A DNA stretch of 64,000 bases from Bradyrhizobium sp. CB2312 (GCF_029714425.1 NZ_CP121668.1:2191501-2255500), one strand, 5' to 3'; numbered from the stretch's first letter, positions 8,242 through 16,969 are shown. Numbers and translations are program-made. The notes: generated by a model from the sequence alone, not told the origin.

Positions 8242-8499
8242 ATGCCCAAATACTTCTTCAACACCCGCATCGGCGACGAACTGATCGTGGATCCCGACGG
8301 AGAGGACCTGCGCAACCCCGATCGCGCCTGGGAGGTCGCCCGCCAGATGATCCTGGAAGTGGTGAAATCCGAGGGGGCCCAGCCGGCGCTGCTCGAGGCC
8401 GTCATCGAGGTCACCGACGACGACGGCGAGATCGTGCTGGAGTTTCCCTTCACCGAGGCCTTGCTGGACATGCCGGATCAGTCGGCGACCCGGCACTAG
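8242..8499 (+). CDS. DUF6894 family small protein
   Basis: 85 aa, acidic. The start MPKYFFNTRIGDELIVDPDG is typical of the short DUF6894 proteins that are numerous in Bradyrhizobium. An in-frame GTG at 8230 is possible but the ATG fits the family. There is no signal peptide or membrane segment. Function is unknown. It is divergent from pqqA. Confidence 0.75.
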   Translation: MPKYFFNTRIGDELIVDPDGEDLRNPDRAWEVARQMILEVVKSEGAQPALLEAVIEVTDDDGEIVLEFPFTEALLDMPDQSATRH

Positions 8500-8518
8500 C
8501 CGACCCCCGCTCTCTCCA

Positions 8519-8605
8519 CGTCATTGCGAGGAGCCCTTGCGACGAAGCAATCCAGACTGCCCCCGAGGAGGCGCTCTGGATTGCTTCGCTACGCTCGCAA
8601 TGACG
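8519..8605. repeat. Paired palindromic repeat, family A, copy 1
   Basis: It begins CGTCATTGCGAGGAGC and ends GCTCGCAATGACG, with inner arms GAAGCAATCCAGA and CTGGATTGCTTCG, so the unit folds into a long imperfect hairpin. It lies between the DUF6894 gene and the amidase. Confidence 0.9.
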
Positions 8606-8680
8606 GGGGTTTCCCTGCGAAATCCGCATGGCTTTGCCGCGTTCCCGGCGCTAAAAGACGCCGGTTACACGGAGCAACCC

Positions 8681-10081
8681 ATGCAAGATCTCTGGCGCCT
8701 GTCGGCCGCCGACCTCGCCGCCCTCGTCAGGTCCAAGAAGGTATCCGCTAAAGAGGCGGCCAAGGCCGGCCTCGCCCGCCTGGACGCGGTCAATCCCCAG
8801 CTCAACGCCGTGATCGACCACCGGCCGGAGGACGTGCTCAAGCAGGCCGACGCCGTCGATGCCGCCATCGCCCGCGGCGAGGACCCCGGCGTGCTCGCCG
8901 GCGTGCCCGTCACCATCAAGGCCAATGTCGACCAGGAAGGCTTTGCCACCACCAACGGCCTCAAACTCCAGCGCGACCTGATCGCGCGCGAGGACAATCC
9001 GGTGGTCGCCAATTTCCGCAAATCGGGCGCCGCTCTGCTTGGCCGCACGAATTGCCCGGCGTTCTCCTATCGCTGGTTCACCACCAACCTGGTCCACGGC
9101 GACACCAAGAATCCGCGCGATGCCTCGCTGACCCCGGGCGGCTCGTCCGGCGGCGCCGGCTCGGCGGTTGCGGCCGGCATCGGCCATATCGCCCACGGCA
9201 CCGACATCGCCGGCTCGATCCGCTACCCCGCCTATGCCTGCGGTGTGCACGGCCTGCGCCCGACCTTGGGCCGCATCCCCGCTTTCAACCCGGCGCTGCC
9301 GGAGCGGCCGATCGGACCGCAGATCATGGCGGTGTCGGGCCCGCTCGCGCGCACCGTCAACGATTTGCGCATCTCGCTCGAAGCGATGTCGGCCCGCGAC
9401 ATCCGCGACCCCTGGTTCGTGCCGGTGCCGCTGGAAGGCCCCGCAAAGCCCAAGCGCGCCGCGCTCTGCCTCAACCCGAACGGTCTTGCGACCGCGCCGG
9501 AGGTGAAGGCGGCGGTGAGCGATGCCGGCAAGCGCCTGGAGCGTGCCGGCTGGACCGTGGAGGCGATCGAGGACACCCCGCCGATGCGTGAGGCGGTCGA
9601 GTGGCAAATAAAGCTCTGGCTCGGCGACGGCTATGAGGCGCAGCTGGAAATGGCCGAGCGCGAGGGCGATCCCGGCGCGCTGGCGTGCCTTCGCGGCAAC
9701 CGCGCCAGGGTCACGCCGATGGACCAGGCCAATTACGCCAAGGCGCTGACCCGAAGAGCCACGCTGACCCGCGACTGGATGCAGTTTTTCGAGAAATATG
9801 CGGTGCTGCTGACGCCGGTCTCCGGCGAGCTGCCATTCCCCGATCATCTCGACCGCAAGGACGACGCCTCCTTCAAGCGGGTCTGGGAAGCGCAGCTGCC
9901 GCAGATCGCGATTCCCTTCATGGGCCTGCCGGGGCTCGTGGTCTCCACCGGCCTCGTCGGCAAGGCACCGGTCGGCGTGCATGTCGTCTCCGGCCGCTAT
10001 CGCGAGGACCTCTGTCTCCTTGCAGGCGAAGCGATCGAGGCGGGCGGCGTGCCGCCGTCGCCGATTGATCCCGTGGGTTAG
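8681..10081 (+). CDS. Amidase (amidase signature family)
   Basis: 466 aa. It hydrolyses amide bonds with a Ser-cis-Ser-Lys triad: Lys in GVPVTIKANVDQEG, the cis-Ser in TPGGSSGGAGSAVAAG, and the nucleophile Ser in GTDIAGSIRYPAYACGV. The frame is open upstream through repeat A1, but MQDLWRLSAADLAALVRSKK is the usual N-terminus. The amide substrate is unknown. It is not part of a gatCAB operon, so a catabolic amidase is more likely than the tRNA amidotransferase subunit. Glutathione peroxidase follows after two bases. Confidence 0.92.
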   Translation: MQDLWRLSAADLAALVRSKKVSAKEAAKAGLARLDAVNPQLNAVIDHRPEDVLKQADAVDAAIARGEDPGVLAGVPVTIKANVDQEGFATTNGLKLQRDLIAREDNPVVANFRKSGAALLGRTNCPAFSYRWFTTNLVHGDTKNPRDASLTPGGSSGGAGSAVAAGIGHIAHGTDIAGSIRYPAYACGVHGLRPTLGRIPAFNPALPERPIGPQIMAVSGPLARTVNDLRISLEAMSARDIRDPWFVPVPLEGPAKPKRAALCLNPNGLATAPEVKAAVSDAGKRLERAGWTVEAIEDTPPMREAVEWQIKLWLGDGYEAQLEMAEREGDPGALACLRGNRARVTPMDQANYAKALTRRATLTRDWMQFFEKYAVLLTPVSGELPFPDHLDRKDDASFKRVWEAQLPQIAIPFMGLPGLVVSTGLVGKAPVGVHVVSGRYREDLCLLAGEAIEAGGVPPSPIDPVG

Positions 10082-10083
10082 CG

Positions 10084-10560
10084 ATGTCGGCGATTTACGA
10101 CTTCAAGGCCAATTCGCTCGCCGGCGAAGAGGTGCCGATGCGCCGCTTCGAAGGGCAGGTGCTGCTGATCGTCAACACCGCGAGCAAATGCGGTTTCACG
10201 CCGCAATATCGCGGCCTCGAGGATCTCTACCGCGATCTCTCGCCGCGCGGCTTCTCCGTGCTCGGCTTTCCCTGCAACCAGTTCGGCGCGCAGGAGCCGG
10301 GGCAGGCGAGCGAGATCCAGGCGTTCTGCTCGACCCATTACGACGTCACCTTTCCGCTGTTCGAGAAGATCGACGTCAACGGGCCGCAGGCGCATCCGTT
10401 GTACGAGTACCTGAAACGCCAGCAATCCGGCCTGTTGGGGGCCTCCATCAAATGGAATTTCACCAAATTCCTGGTGGACCGTGCCGGCAAGGTGATCGCG
10501 CGCTATGCGCCGACCGCGCGGCCTGAAGGGCTGCGCAACCAGATCGAAACACTGTTGTGA
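10084..10560 (+). CDS. Glutathione peroxidase (Cys type)
   Basis: 158 aa. It reduces hydroperoxides using thiols. The peroxidatic Cys is in VNTASKCGFTPQYRGLEDLY; further family blocks are LGFPCNQFGAQEPG and SIKWNFTKFLVDRAGK. Cys replaces selenocysteine, as is usual in bacteria. It follows the amidase by two bases and is followed by a DUF3297 gene, so the three may be one transcript. Confidence 0.95.
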   Translation: MSAIYDFKANSLAGEEVPMRRFEGQVLLIVNTASKCGFTPQYRGLEDLYRDLSPRGFSVLGFPCNQFGAQEPGQASEIQAFCSTHYDVTFPLFEKIDVNGPQAHPLYEYLKRQQSGLLGASIKWNFTKFLVDRAGKVIARYAPTARPEGLRNQIETLL

Positions 10561-10571
10561 GCGAGACAATC

Positions 10572-10814
10572 ATGAGCGACGAATTTCCCGACCGCCTGTC
10601 GGTCGATCCGAACAGCCCCTATTACAATGCGGACATTCTGGCGCGCGACGTCGGCATCCGCTTCAAGGGCATCGAGAAGACCAATGTCGAGGAGTACTGC
10701 ATCAGCGAAGGCTGGGTCCGCGTCACCGCCGGGAACGCCAAGGACCGCTACGGCAACCCGCTGACCATCAAGGTGCATGGGCCCGTGGAGCCGTATTTCA
10801 GGGATAAGAAGTAA
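10572..10814 (+). CDS. DUF3297 family protein
   Basis: 80 aa, soluble. It contains LSVDPNSPYYNADILARDVG and VTAGNAKDRYGNPLTIKVHG, conserved across DUF3297 proteins of proteobacteria. An upstream in-frame GTG at 10557 would overlap the peroxidase stop; ATG at 10572 fits the usual N-terminus. Function unknown. Confidence 0.85.
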   Translation: MSDEFPDRLSVDPNSPYYNADILARDVGIRFKGIEKTNVEEYCISEGWVRVTAGNAKDRYGNPLTIKVHGPVEPYFRDKK

Positions 10815-10833
10815 GCGCGCTGCGCTCTCTCCT

Positions 10834-10920
10834 CGTCATTGCGAGGAGCCCTTGCGACGAAGCAATCCAGAATCTTTCCGCAGTGACACCCTGGATTGCT
10901 TCGCTGCGCTCGCAATGACG
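10834..10920. repeat. Paired palindromic repeat, family A, copy 2
   Basis: Same outer arms as copy 1 (CGTCATTGCGAGGAGC ... GCTCGCAATGACG) and inner arms GCAATCCAG / CTGGATTGC. It fills the gap before the tartrate dehydratase gene. Confidence 0.9.
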
Positions 10921-10947
10921 AAAACAACCACTGAAAGCCACAGCCCC

Positions 10948-12117
10948 ATGTCCGTCCGCATCGTCGACGTCCGCGAGATCACAAAACCGATCTCCTCCCC
11001 GATCCGCAACGCCTATATCGACTTCACCAAGATGACGACCAGCCTCGTCGCCGTCGTCACGGACGTCGTGCGCGATGGCAAGCGCGTTGTCGGCTACGGC
11101 TTCAACTCCAACGGCCGCTACGGGCAGGGCGGCCTGATCCGCGAGCGTTTTGCCTCGCGCATCCTCGAAGCCGATCCGAAGTCGCTGCTCGATAGCGCCG
11201 GCGACAATCTCGACCCCGACAAGGTCTGGGGCGCGATGATGACCAACGAGAAGCCGGGCGGCCATGGCGAGCGCTCGGTCGCGGTCGGCACCATCGACAT
11301 GGCGGTGTGGGATGCGGTGGCGAAGATCGCGGGCAAGCCGCTGTTTCGTTTGCTCGCCGAACGTCACGGCGTGACCGCCAATCCGCGCGTGTTCGTTTAC
11401 GCCGCTGGCGGCTATTATTATCCCGGCAAGGACCTCTCGATGCTGCGCGGCGAGATGCGCGGCTATCTCGATCGCGGCTACAACGTCGTGAAGATGAAGA
11501 TCGGCGGCGCGCCGATCGAGGAAGACCGCACCCGCATCGAGGCGGTGCTGAAGGAGATCGGCAAGGACGCGCAGCTCGCGGTCGACGCCAACGGCCGGTT
11601 CAATCTGGAAACCGGCATCGCCTACGCCAAGATGCTGCGCGATTATCCCCTGTTCTGGTACGAGGAAGTCGGCGATCCCCTCGACTACGCGCTGCAGGCC
11701 GCGCTCGCCGAATTCTATCCGGGCCCGATGGCGACAGGCGAGAATCTCTTCAGCCATCAGGACGCCCGCAATTTGATCCGCTACGGCGGCATGCGCCCGG
11801 ACCGCGACTGGCTGCAATTCGACTGCGCGCTGTCCTATGGCCTGTGCGAATACCAGCGCACGCTCGGCGTGCTGAAAACCCACGGCTGGTCGCCCAGCCG
11901 CTGCATCCCGCACGGCGGCCACCAGATGTCGCTCAATATCGCCGCGGGCCTAGGCCTTGGCGGCAACGAAAGCTACCCCGACCTGTTCCAGCCCTACGGC
12001 GGCTTCCCGGACGGTGTCCGCGTCGAGAACGGCCACATCACCATGCCCGATCTCCCGGGCATCGGCTTCGAAGGCAAGTCCGATCTCTGTAAGGAGATGA
12101 AGACGCTGGCGGAGTAG
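10948..12117 (+). CDS. tarD: D-tartrate dehydratase (enolase superfamily)
   Basis: 389 aa. It dehydrates D-tartrate to oxaloacetate. Counting from the chosen ATG, K184 lies in VKMKIGG, H322 in CIPHGGHQ, and the metal ligands are D213, E239 and E265. These match the residue numbers I recall for the characterised Bradyrhizobium japonicum TarD (Lys184/His322, 389 aa). The frame is open upstream through repeat A2, but MSVRIVDVREITKPISSPIR is the proper N-terminus. No transporter or regulator for tartrate is next to it. Confidence 0.93.
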   Translation: MSVRIVDVREITKPISSPIRNAYIDFTKMTTSLVAVVTDVVRDGKRVVGYGFNSNGRYGQGGLIRERFASRILEADPKSLLDSAGDNLDPDKVWGAMMTNEKPGGHGERSVAVGTIDMAVWDAVAKIAGKPLFRLLAERHGVTANPRVFVYAAGGYYYPGKDLSMLRGEMRGYLDRGYNVVKMKIGGAPIEEDRTRIEAVLKEIGKDAQLAVDANGRFNLETGIAYAKMLRDYPLFWYEEVGDPLDYALQAALAEFYPGPMATGENLFSHQDARNLIRYGGMRPDRDWLQFDCALSYGLCEYQRTLGVLKTHGWSPSRCIPHGGHQMSLNIAAGLGLGGNESYPDLFQPYGGFPDGVRVENGHITMPDLPGIGFEGKSDLCKEMKTLAE

Positions 12118-12168
12118 AGGGGCTGCGGCGCTCGAGTGCTTGAGGCACGAAGGCCGCACCACACACTC

Positions 12169-12255
12169 CGTCATTGCGAGCGCAGCGAAGCAATCCAGAA
12201 TCTTTCCGTTGACGCAGCCTGGATTGCTTCGTCGCAAGAGCTCCTCGCAATGACG
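12169..12255. repeat. Paired palindromic repeat, family A, copy 3
   Basis: CGTCATTGCGAGCGCAGCG ... CTCCTCGCAATGACG. With copy 4 and the 84-base spacer it forms a block of about 260 bp that recurs at 12853. The whole stretch 12118-12525 is repeat sequence without a gene. Confidence 0.9.
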
Positions 12256-12339
12256 GTGGAGCGAGCTGTGCCGTTTACCCGCGGTCTCGCTCTGCGATGC
12301 ATGGTGGTGCGGAATTGCGCGCGATGTTGCTACATACTC

Positions 12340-12426
12340 CGTCATTGCGAGCGAAGCGAAGCAATCCAGAGTCTTTCCACAGCGGCAGTCTGGATTGCTT
12401 CGTCGCAAGAGCTCCTCGCAATGACG
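12340..12426. repeat. Paired palindromic repeat, family A, copy 4
   Basis: CGTCATTGCGAGCGAAGCG ... CTCCTCGCAATGACG, 171 bases after copy 3. It is the second half of the left repeat block beside the GIY-YIG gene. Confidence 0.9.
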
Positions 12427-12525
12427 ATGTAGCGAGAGTTGCGTCTCTATCGCTTCAATTGCAGATGATGCTCGCGATCATCTCTTGATTGTGCTATCGT
12501 GCACCCTCGTCAATTGAGCGCAATC

Positions 12526-12813
12526 ATGAAGCAACCCTGCGTCTACATGTTCGCCAATCGTCGCAATGGAACGATCTATACTGGCGTCACCTCGAATCCG
12601 CCGCGCCGCTCGTTCGAGCATCGCGAGGGCCTGGTGAAGGGCTTCTCATCGAAGTATGGCTGCAAGCTCCTCGTCTGGTACGAGCTGCACGCCACCATGA
12701 CCGACGCGATTGCGGGCGAGAAGCAGATCAAGGGCGGAAGCCGGGAAAAGAAGCTCGCCCTGATCGAGAGCGTCAATCCGGACTGGACGGATCTGTACGA
12801 CACGCTGATCTGA
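12526..12813 (+). CDS. GIY-YIG nuclease family protein
   Basis: 95 aa, a single GIY-YIG domain. The signature reads CVYMFANRRNGTIYTGVTSN, with the first Tyr in VYM, the second in IYTG, the Arg in RRSFEHREGLVKGF and Glu in AIAGEKQIKG. These are the YhbQ/UPF0213-type small endonuclease-like proteins; their substrate is unknown. The ATG at 12526 gives the normal N-terminus. The gene sits exactly between two near-identical 260-bp blocks of family A repeats, which suggests it moved or was duplicated with them. Confidence 0.9.
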   Translation: MKQPCVYMFANRRNGTIYTGVTSNPPRRSFEHREGLVKGFSSKYGCKLLVWYELHATMTDAIAGEKQIKGGSREKKLALIESVNPDWTDLYDTLI

Positions 12814-12852
12814 CCGCTAGTGCGGAGACCGCGAGAGGGCCGCCACACACTC

Positions 12853-12939
12853 CGTCATTGCGAGCGCAGCGAAGCAATCCAGAATCTTTCCGTTGACGCA
12901 GCCTGGATTGCTTCGTCGCAAGAGCTCCTCGCAATGACG
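12853..12939. repeat. Paired palindromic repeat, family A, copy 5
   Basis: Apparently identical to copy 3 over the whole unit. The following 84 bases repeat the left spacer with few changes. The stretch 12814-13126 is repeat sequence without a gene. Confidence 0.9.
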
Positions 12940-13023
12940 GTGGAGCGAGCTGTGCCGTTTACCTGCGGTCTCGCTCTGCGATGCATGGTGGTGCGGAGTT
13001 GCGCGCGATGTCGCTACACACTC

Positions 13024-13109
13024 CGTCATTGCGAGCGCAGCGAAGCAATCCAGAATCTTTCCATTGAGGCGGCCTGGATTGCTTCGTCGCTACGCTCCTC
13101 GCAATGACG
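13024..13109. repeat. Paired palindromic repeat, family A, copy 6
   Basis: CGTCATTGCGAGCGCAGCG ... CTCCTCGCAATGACG, 171 bases after copy 5, the same spacing as copies 3 and 4. It ends 18 bases before the stop codon of the convergent decarboxylase gene. Confidence 0.9.
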
Positions 13110-13126
13110 ATGTGGCGCAGGTGCCC

Positions 13127-14476
13127 CTACGACAGCCGCATGTCCAGCAGCCTGCGCCCTTCGCCCTTGAGCAGCTTCTTCACCGCGCTCGACGCCACGA
13201 CCTCGCCGTCATTCGCATACGCTTCGTGGTTCTTCTCGATGTCGTCGAGGCGGTAGAGGTAGTTGACCATCACGCCGGCGGATTCGCGCACGCCCTTGGG
13301 TGAGAGGTCCCCGAGCCAGTTGATGCGTTCGAGCCGGGCGCCGTTGCCGAGATGGAAGCGGGCGACGGAATCGATCAGCTTGCCCTTTGGCGTACGCGCC
13401 TTCAGGAAATAATGCGCGGCGAGCGGCTCGATCAAGGCGCGGAGCTGCGTCGTCGTCTCGGGGTTCTCGAACCATTTGGGATCGTCGAGGCGCTTTATGA
13501 GCTCGCGGTCCTCGTCCGACAGCGGCAGGTCCCTGTCCTGCCTGATCCATTGCATGAAGCCCGGCACCGGCGACAGCGTCACGAAGGTGTCGAGCTTCGG
13601 TGTCTCGCGCCGCAGCTCTTCCACCACCTGCTTGATCAGGAAGCTGCCGAACGAGATGCCGCCAAGGCCGCGCTGGGTGTTGGAGATCGAGTAGAACACC
13701 GCGGTGCGCGCGCGATCGATCGGCAAATGCTGGCGATCGACCGCGAGCAGCGGTTGAATCGCGCCCGGGATTGTCTCGGTCAGCGCCACTTCGACGAAGA
13801 TCAAGGGCTCGTCGACCATTGCGGGATGGAAGAAGGCGTAGCAGCGCCGGTCGACCGGATCGATGCGGCGGCGCAGATCGTCCCAGTCGGAGATCTCGTG
13901 CACGGCTTCGTAACGGATGATCTTTTCGAGGATGTTGGCCGGGGTGGACCAGTCAATCCTGCGCAGCACGAGAAACCCCCTGTTGAACCACGAAGAAAGA
14001 AGATGCGAGACGTCGCGATCGAGCGCGGCGAGGTCGGTGTGCCCGTTCATCATGCCGAGCAGGTCGGCGCGCATGGCGACGAGATCGCCGGTGCCGCCGG
14101 GCGCGCGGTTGAGGCGGCGGATCAGCTCCTGCCGCCGCGGCTCGGAGGCGAAATGCAGTGAACTCGCGTCCTCGTCGCTCGGCTTGGCGCGCCACTTCTC
14201 GATGGCTTTGGAAAGGCGTTCCCGGTCCGGCCCGAAGTCGCGCACCAGAGCCTCGAAGAAGGCGCGGCGTCCTGCCGCATCGAGATCCCTGTAGAGATCG
14301 AGCACCTCGCGGGCCATGGCGGTGCCGGAGGCTTCGCCCCGGCCCGACAGCAGCGCGCCGCAGAGCGCGATCAATCCGTCGGCGTCCTGTTTGGTATCGG
14401 CAGAATCGCGGCGCAGCAGCGTGCGGCCGCGCTCGGAGATGGTGGCAAGCAGGTCGGAGAAGAAGGCGTTGGCCAT
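13127..14476 (-). CDS. Malonyl-CoA decarboxylase
   Basis: 449 aa. It converts malonyl-CoA to acetyl-CoA and CO2. The N-terminal half is the helical domain (AREVLDLYRDLDAAGRRAFF); the catalytic acetyltransferase-like half has YAFFHPAMVDEPLIFVEVAL, YSISNTQRGLGGISFGSFLI and LSPVPGFMQWI. In rhizobia such genes often sit with malonyl-CoA synthetase and a malonate carrier (mat genes), but none is adjacent. Length is normal for bacterial forms. Confidence 0.95.
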   Translation of the reverse strand: MANAFFSDLLATISERGRTLLRRDSADTKQDADGLIALCGALLSGRGEASGTAMAREVLDLYRDLDAAGRRAFFEALVRDFGPDRERLSKAIEKWRAKPSDEDASSLHFASEPRRQELIRRLNRAPGGTGDLVAMRADLLGMMNGHTDLAALDRDVSHLLSSWFNRGFLVLRRIDWSTPANILEKIIRYEAVHEISDWDDLRRRIDPVDRRCYAFFHPAMVDEPLIFVEVALTETIPGAIQPLLAVDRQHLPIDRARTAVFYSISNTQRGLGGISFGSFLIKQVVEELRRETPKLDTFVTLSPVPGFMQWIRQDRDLPLSDEDRELIKRLDDPKWFENPETTTQLRALIEPLAAHYFLKARTPKGKLIDSVARFHLGNGARLERINWLGDLSPKGVRESAGVMVNYLYRLDDIEKNHEAYANDGEVVASSAVKKLLKGEGRRLLDMRLS

Positions 14477-14653
14477 CTGGGCTTTCGTGTCAGGTTTGTG
14501 CGATGCGGAAGCTTACACGGGATTTAGGTGGAAGCCGATCACAATCAAGCAGGGGAATGCGGCATCTTTAGTCGGGCCGTGCGCTTCGAGAAGGCTGGCA
14601 TGCCGGGTGAGGGCGGGATCTCGTAGGCTGCGGTCTATCGGTTCAACCGCTGC

Positions 14654-14745
14654 CGTAGGGTGGGCAAAGGCGCACTTGCGCCGTGCCCACCACCTTTCGA
14701 TGGCCGCGAGACTCGATGGGCACGCTTCGCTTTGCCCACCCTACG
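14654..14745. repeat. Paired palindromic repeat, family F
   Basis: CGTAGGGTGGGCAAAGGCGC ... CGCTTTGCCCACCCTACG forms a long hairpin. With family A copy 7 it makes up most of the 400-base gap 14477-14876; no gene was seen there. Confidence 0.85.
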
Positions 14746-14774
14746 GCTCTGGGGATATACCAGCGCTCTCTCCC

Positions 14775-14861
14775 CGTCATTGCGAGGAGCCCTTGCGACG
14801 AAGCAATCCAGACTGCCGCCCGGGAAAGATTCTGGATTGCTTCGCTGCGCTCGCAATGACG
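14775..14861. repeat. Paired palindromic repeat, family A, copy 7
   Basis: CGTCATTGCGAGGAGC ... GCTCGCAATGACG, ending 16 bases before the stop codon of the AraC-family gene. Confidence 0.9.
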
Positions 14862-14876
14862 GGGGTTGGCGCTACC

Positions 14877-15698
14877 CTACTTCCCCGCAAACTCCGTCGG
14901 CGTCCGTCCCGTCACCTGGCGAAACGCCGCCGAAAAAGCCGGCACGCTGGCATAGCCGAGCTGGGTCGCGAGCTGCTTCACCGATACGCTCGCATCCGTC
15001 GATATCCGCTGGATCGCCGCCGCAATCCTGGCGCGCTGGCACCAGCTCTTGAAGCTCAATTGCGTCTCGCTCGAAAACAGCCGCGACAGCGTGCGCGCGG
15101 AGGTTCCGACCTCGCGCGCCAGCGTGTCGATGTCGTGTAGCCCAGTGGGATCGTCCAGCACGATCATCGCGGCGCGCCGGCAGCGCGGCTCGTGCGGCAG
15201 CGGCACGAAGGTTGCGGAATCCTCGGCCTGGTGCAATTCCAGCATGACGAGGCGCACCAGCAGCCCGGTGCGCTCCTCGGTGTTGCGCGCGTCGAACAGC
15301 GCCAGGATCGCCTGGTTGAGCAGCGGCGACACCCGCACCACGAATTCCCGGGTCAGTCCCGCATAGCGCTGTTCGCGCTTCAGCCAGGCGAGGTCGAAAT
15401 ACAGCGTGCGCATCTCGATGTCGGCGAGCAGGTCGATGGCGTGCTCGAGCCCCGCCGGCACCCACACCGCGCGGTCCGGCGGCACCAGCCAGCGCCCCCC
15501 GGGCGTCGTCACCTGCATCGTGCCCTTGGCCGCATAGATCAGCTGTGCCTCGCGATGCATGTGCAGATCGATCCGCATACCCTTGGGATAGTCGCGCGCG
15601 ACCAGATGCACGCCCGCCGGCGAGCGATGGTTGCCCTGGACCTCCCGCAGGATTGGCGTTTCCAAGATTGGCGTTTCCAAGACAGTCATTGGCAGCAT
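14877..15698 (-). CDS. AraC family transcriptional regulator with cupin sensor domain
   Basis: 273 aa. The N-terminal cupin (DLHMHREAQLIYAAKGTMQV, VPPDRAVWVPAGLEHAID) should bind a small effector. The C-terminal double helix-turn-helix includes DIDTLAREVGTSARTLSRLF and QLATQLGYASVPAFSAAFRQ, ending TGRTPTEFAGK. It is divergent from an MFS transporter with 51 bases between starts, so it most likely controls that gene. The N-terminus contains a tandem duplication (ETPILETPIL) from a 15-base repeat at 15654-15683. Confidence 0.93.
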   Translation of the reverse strand: MLPMTVLETPILETPILREVQGNHRSPAGVHLVARDYPKGMRIDLHMHREAQLIYAAKGTMQVTTPGGRWLVPPDRAVWVPAGLEHAIDLLADIEMRTLYFDLAWLKREQRYAGLTREFVVRVSPLLNQAILALFDARNTEERTGLLVRLVMLELHQAEDSATFVPLPHEPRCRRAAMIVLDDPTGLHDIDTLAREVGTSARTLSRLFSSETQLSFKSWCQRARIAAAIQRISTDASVSVKQLATQLGYASVPAFSAAFRQVTGRTPTEFAGK

Positions 15699-15749
15699 CC
15701 CGTCATGCCAAGGACATATAACTCATTTCGGAGCAGGAGAGGATTCCGA

Positions 15750-16922
15750 ATGAACAGCCCCAGCAGGGTCATCAGTTTCGTCAACGCAGGCCATTTCATC
15801 GACCATTATTCGATGCTGATCTTCGCCGCCGCCGTGATCATCATGGGGCCGGCGCTCGGCATGGCCTATTCGGAACTTCTGCCCTACGCGACGCCTGGCT
15901 TCGTCGCTTTCGGCGCCGGCTCTCTGCTCACCGGCTGGCTCGGGGACCGCTGGAGCCGCCGCCACATGATGCTGATCTTCTTCGTCGGCATCGGCGCCTC
16001 CATGATCTCGGTTGGCTTCGTGCAGACCCCGGCGCAGCTCGGCGCGGCGCTGCTCGCGATCGGCATTTTCGCCTCGATCTACCATCCCGTCGGCACCGCC
16101 ATGATCGTGTCCTATGCCGATCGGCTCGGCCGCGAGATGGGCATCAACGGCGTCTGGGGCAATCTCGGCGTGGCCTCCTCGGCGCTCGTCACCGGCGTGA
16201 TCGGCCAGTATCTCGGCTGGCGATCAGCTTTCATCATTCCCGGCGCCGTCACCATCCTGATCGGCATCGCCTTTGCGATGCTGGTGGTGCACGAGGACCG
16301 CAAGGGCAGCAAGCAGGCGGCGGCGCAGGCGCGGGTGGCCAAACAGGACATGTGGCGCGTGGTGCTGTCGCTCTTGATCGTGGTGATCGCGATCTCGACG
16401 ACGTTCAATGCCGTCACCGTCGCGCTGCCAAAGCTGTTCGCGGAGCGGCTGGCAGATCTCACCAAGAGCCCCGCGCTGCTCGGCGTCATCGCGGCCTGCG
16501 TCTATGTGTTCGGCGCCATGACGCAGTACACGATCGGCCGGCTGCTCGACCGTTATTCGCTGAAGACGGTGGCGCTGCCGCTGTCCTTCATGCTGGCGCC
16601 GTTTTTGTATCTCGCCGCGAGCCTCAACAATCTGCCGCTGATCGTGGTCTCGATCGGCATCGTCATGGGCGCGTTTGGCCAGGTCACGGTCAACGACGCC
16701 ATGGTCGGCAAATACACCACCGAAGAGTGGCGCTCGCGCGCCTACGCCGTGCGCTACTTCGTCGGCTTCACGGCCGCAGGCGCCTCCGTCGGCCTCGTCG
16801 CCTGGCTCTACGAGCAGGGCGGCTTCGTCACCATGCTGCACGCGTTCGCCGGCCTCTGCCTGCTCGCGATTGCCGCCGCGATCATCCTGCCGCGCGAGAT
16901 CCGGACGCCGCAGGCGGCGTAA
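15750..16922 (+). CDS. MFS transporter
   Basis: 390 aa, about 12 membrane segments. The loop 2-3 signature is GWLGDRWSRRHMML, and a long charged loop (HEDRKGSKQAAAQARVAKQD) separates the two halves. AGGAGAGG precedes the ATG. The first segment has VNAGHFIDHYSMLIF, a start found in a Bradyrhizobium-type MFS subgroup of unknown substrate. It is divergent from the AraC-cupin regulator. Substrate and direction of transport cannot be told. Confidence 0.9.
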   Translation: MNSPSRVISFVNAGHFIDHYSMLIFAAAVIIMGPALGMAYSELLPYATPGFVAFGAGSLLTGWLGDRWSRRHMMLIFFVGIGASMISVGFVQTPAQLGAALLAIGIFASIYHPVGTAMIVSYADRLGREMGINGVWGNLGVASSALVTGVIGQYLGWRSAFIIPGAVTILIGIAFAMLVVHEDRKGSKQAAAQARVAKQDMWRVVLSLLIVVIAISTTFNAVTVALPKLFAERLADLTKSPALLGVIAACVYVFGAMTQYTIGRLLDRYSLKTVALPLSFMLAPFLYLAASLNNLPLIVVSIGIVMGAFGQVTVNDAMVGKYTTEEWRSRAYAVRYFVGFTAAGASVGLVAWLYEQGGFVTMLHAFAGLCLLAIAAAIILPREIRTPQAA

Positions 16923-16929
16923 GGACTCC

Positions 16930-16969
16930 GTCATTCCGGGCGCGCGTAAACGCGAGCCCGGAATGACGG
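16930..16969. repeat. Short palindromic repeat, family C, copy 1
   Basis: CGTCATTCCGGGCGCGCG, loop TAAA, then CGCGAGCCCGGAATGACG. The hairpin starts seven bases after the MFS stop codon and may double as its terminator. Confidence 0.85.

Noticed and set aside
12169..13109. Cluster of regularly spaced repeats that might be a CRISPR array
   Set aside because: The units are 86-87 bases, palindromic, only four in number, with an 84-base spacer that is itself repeated; no cas genes are near. They are REP/BIME-like elements.
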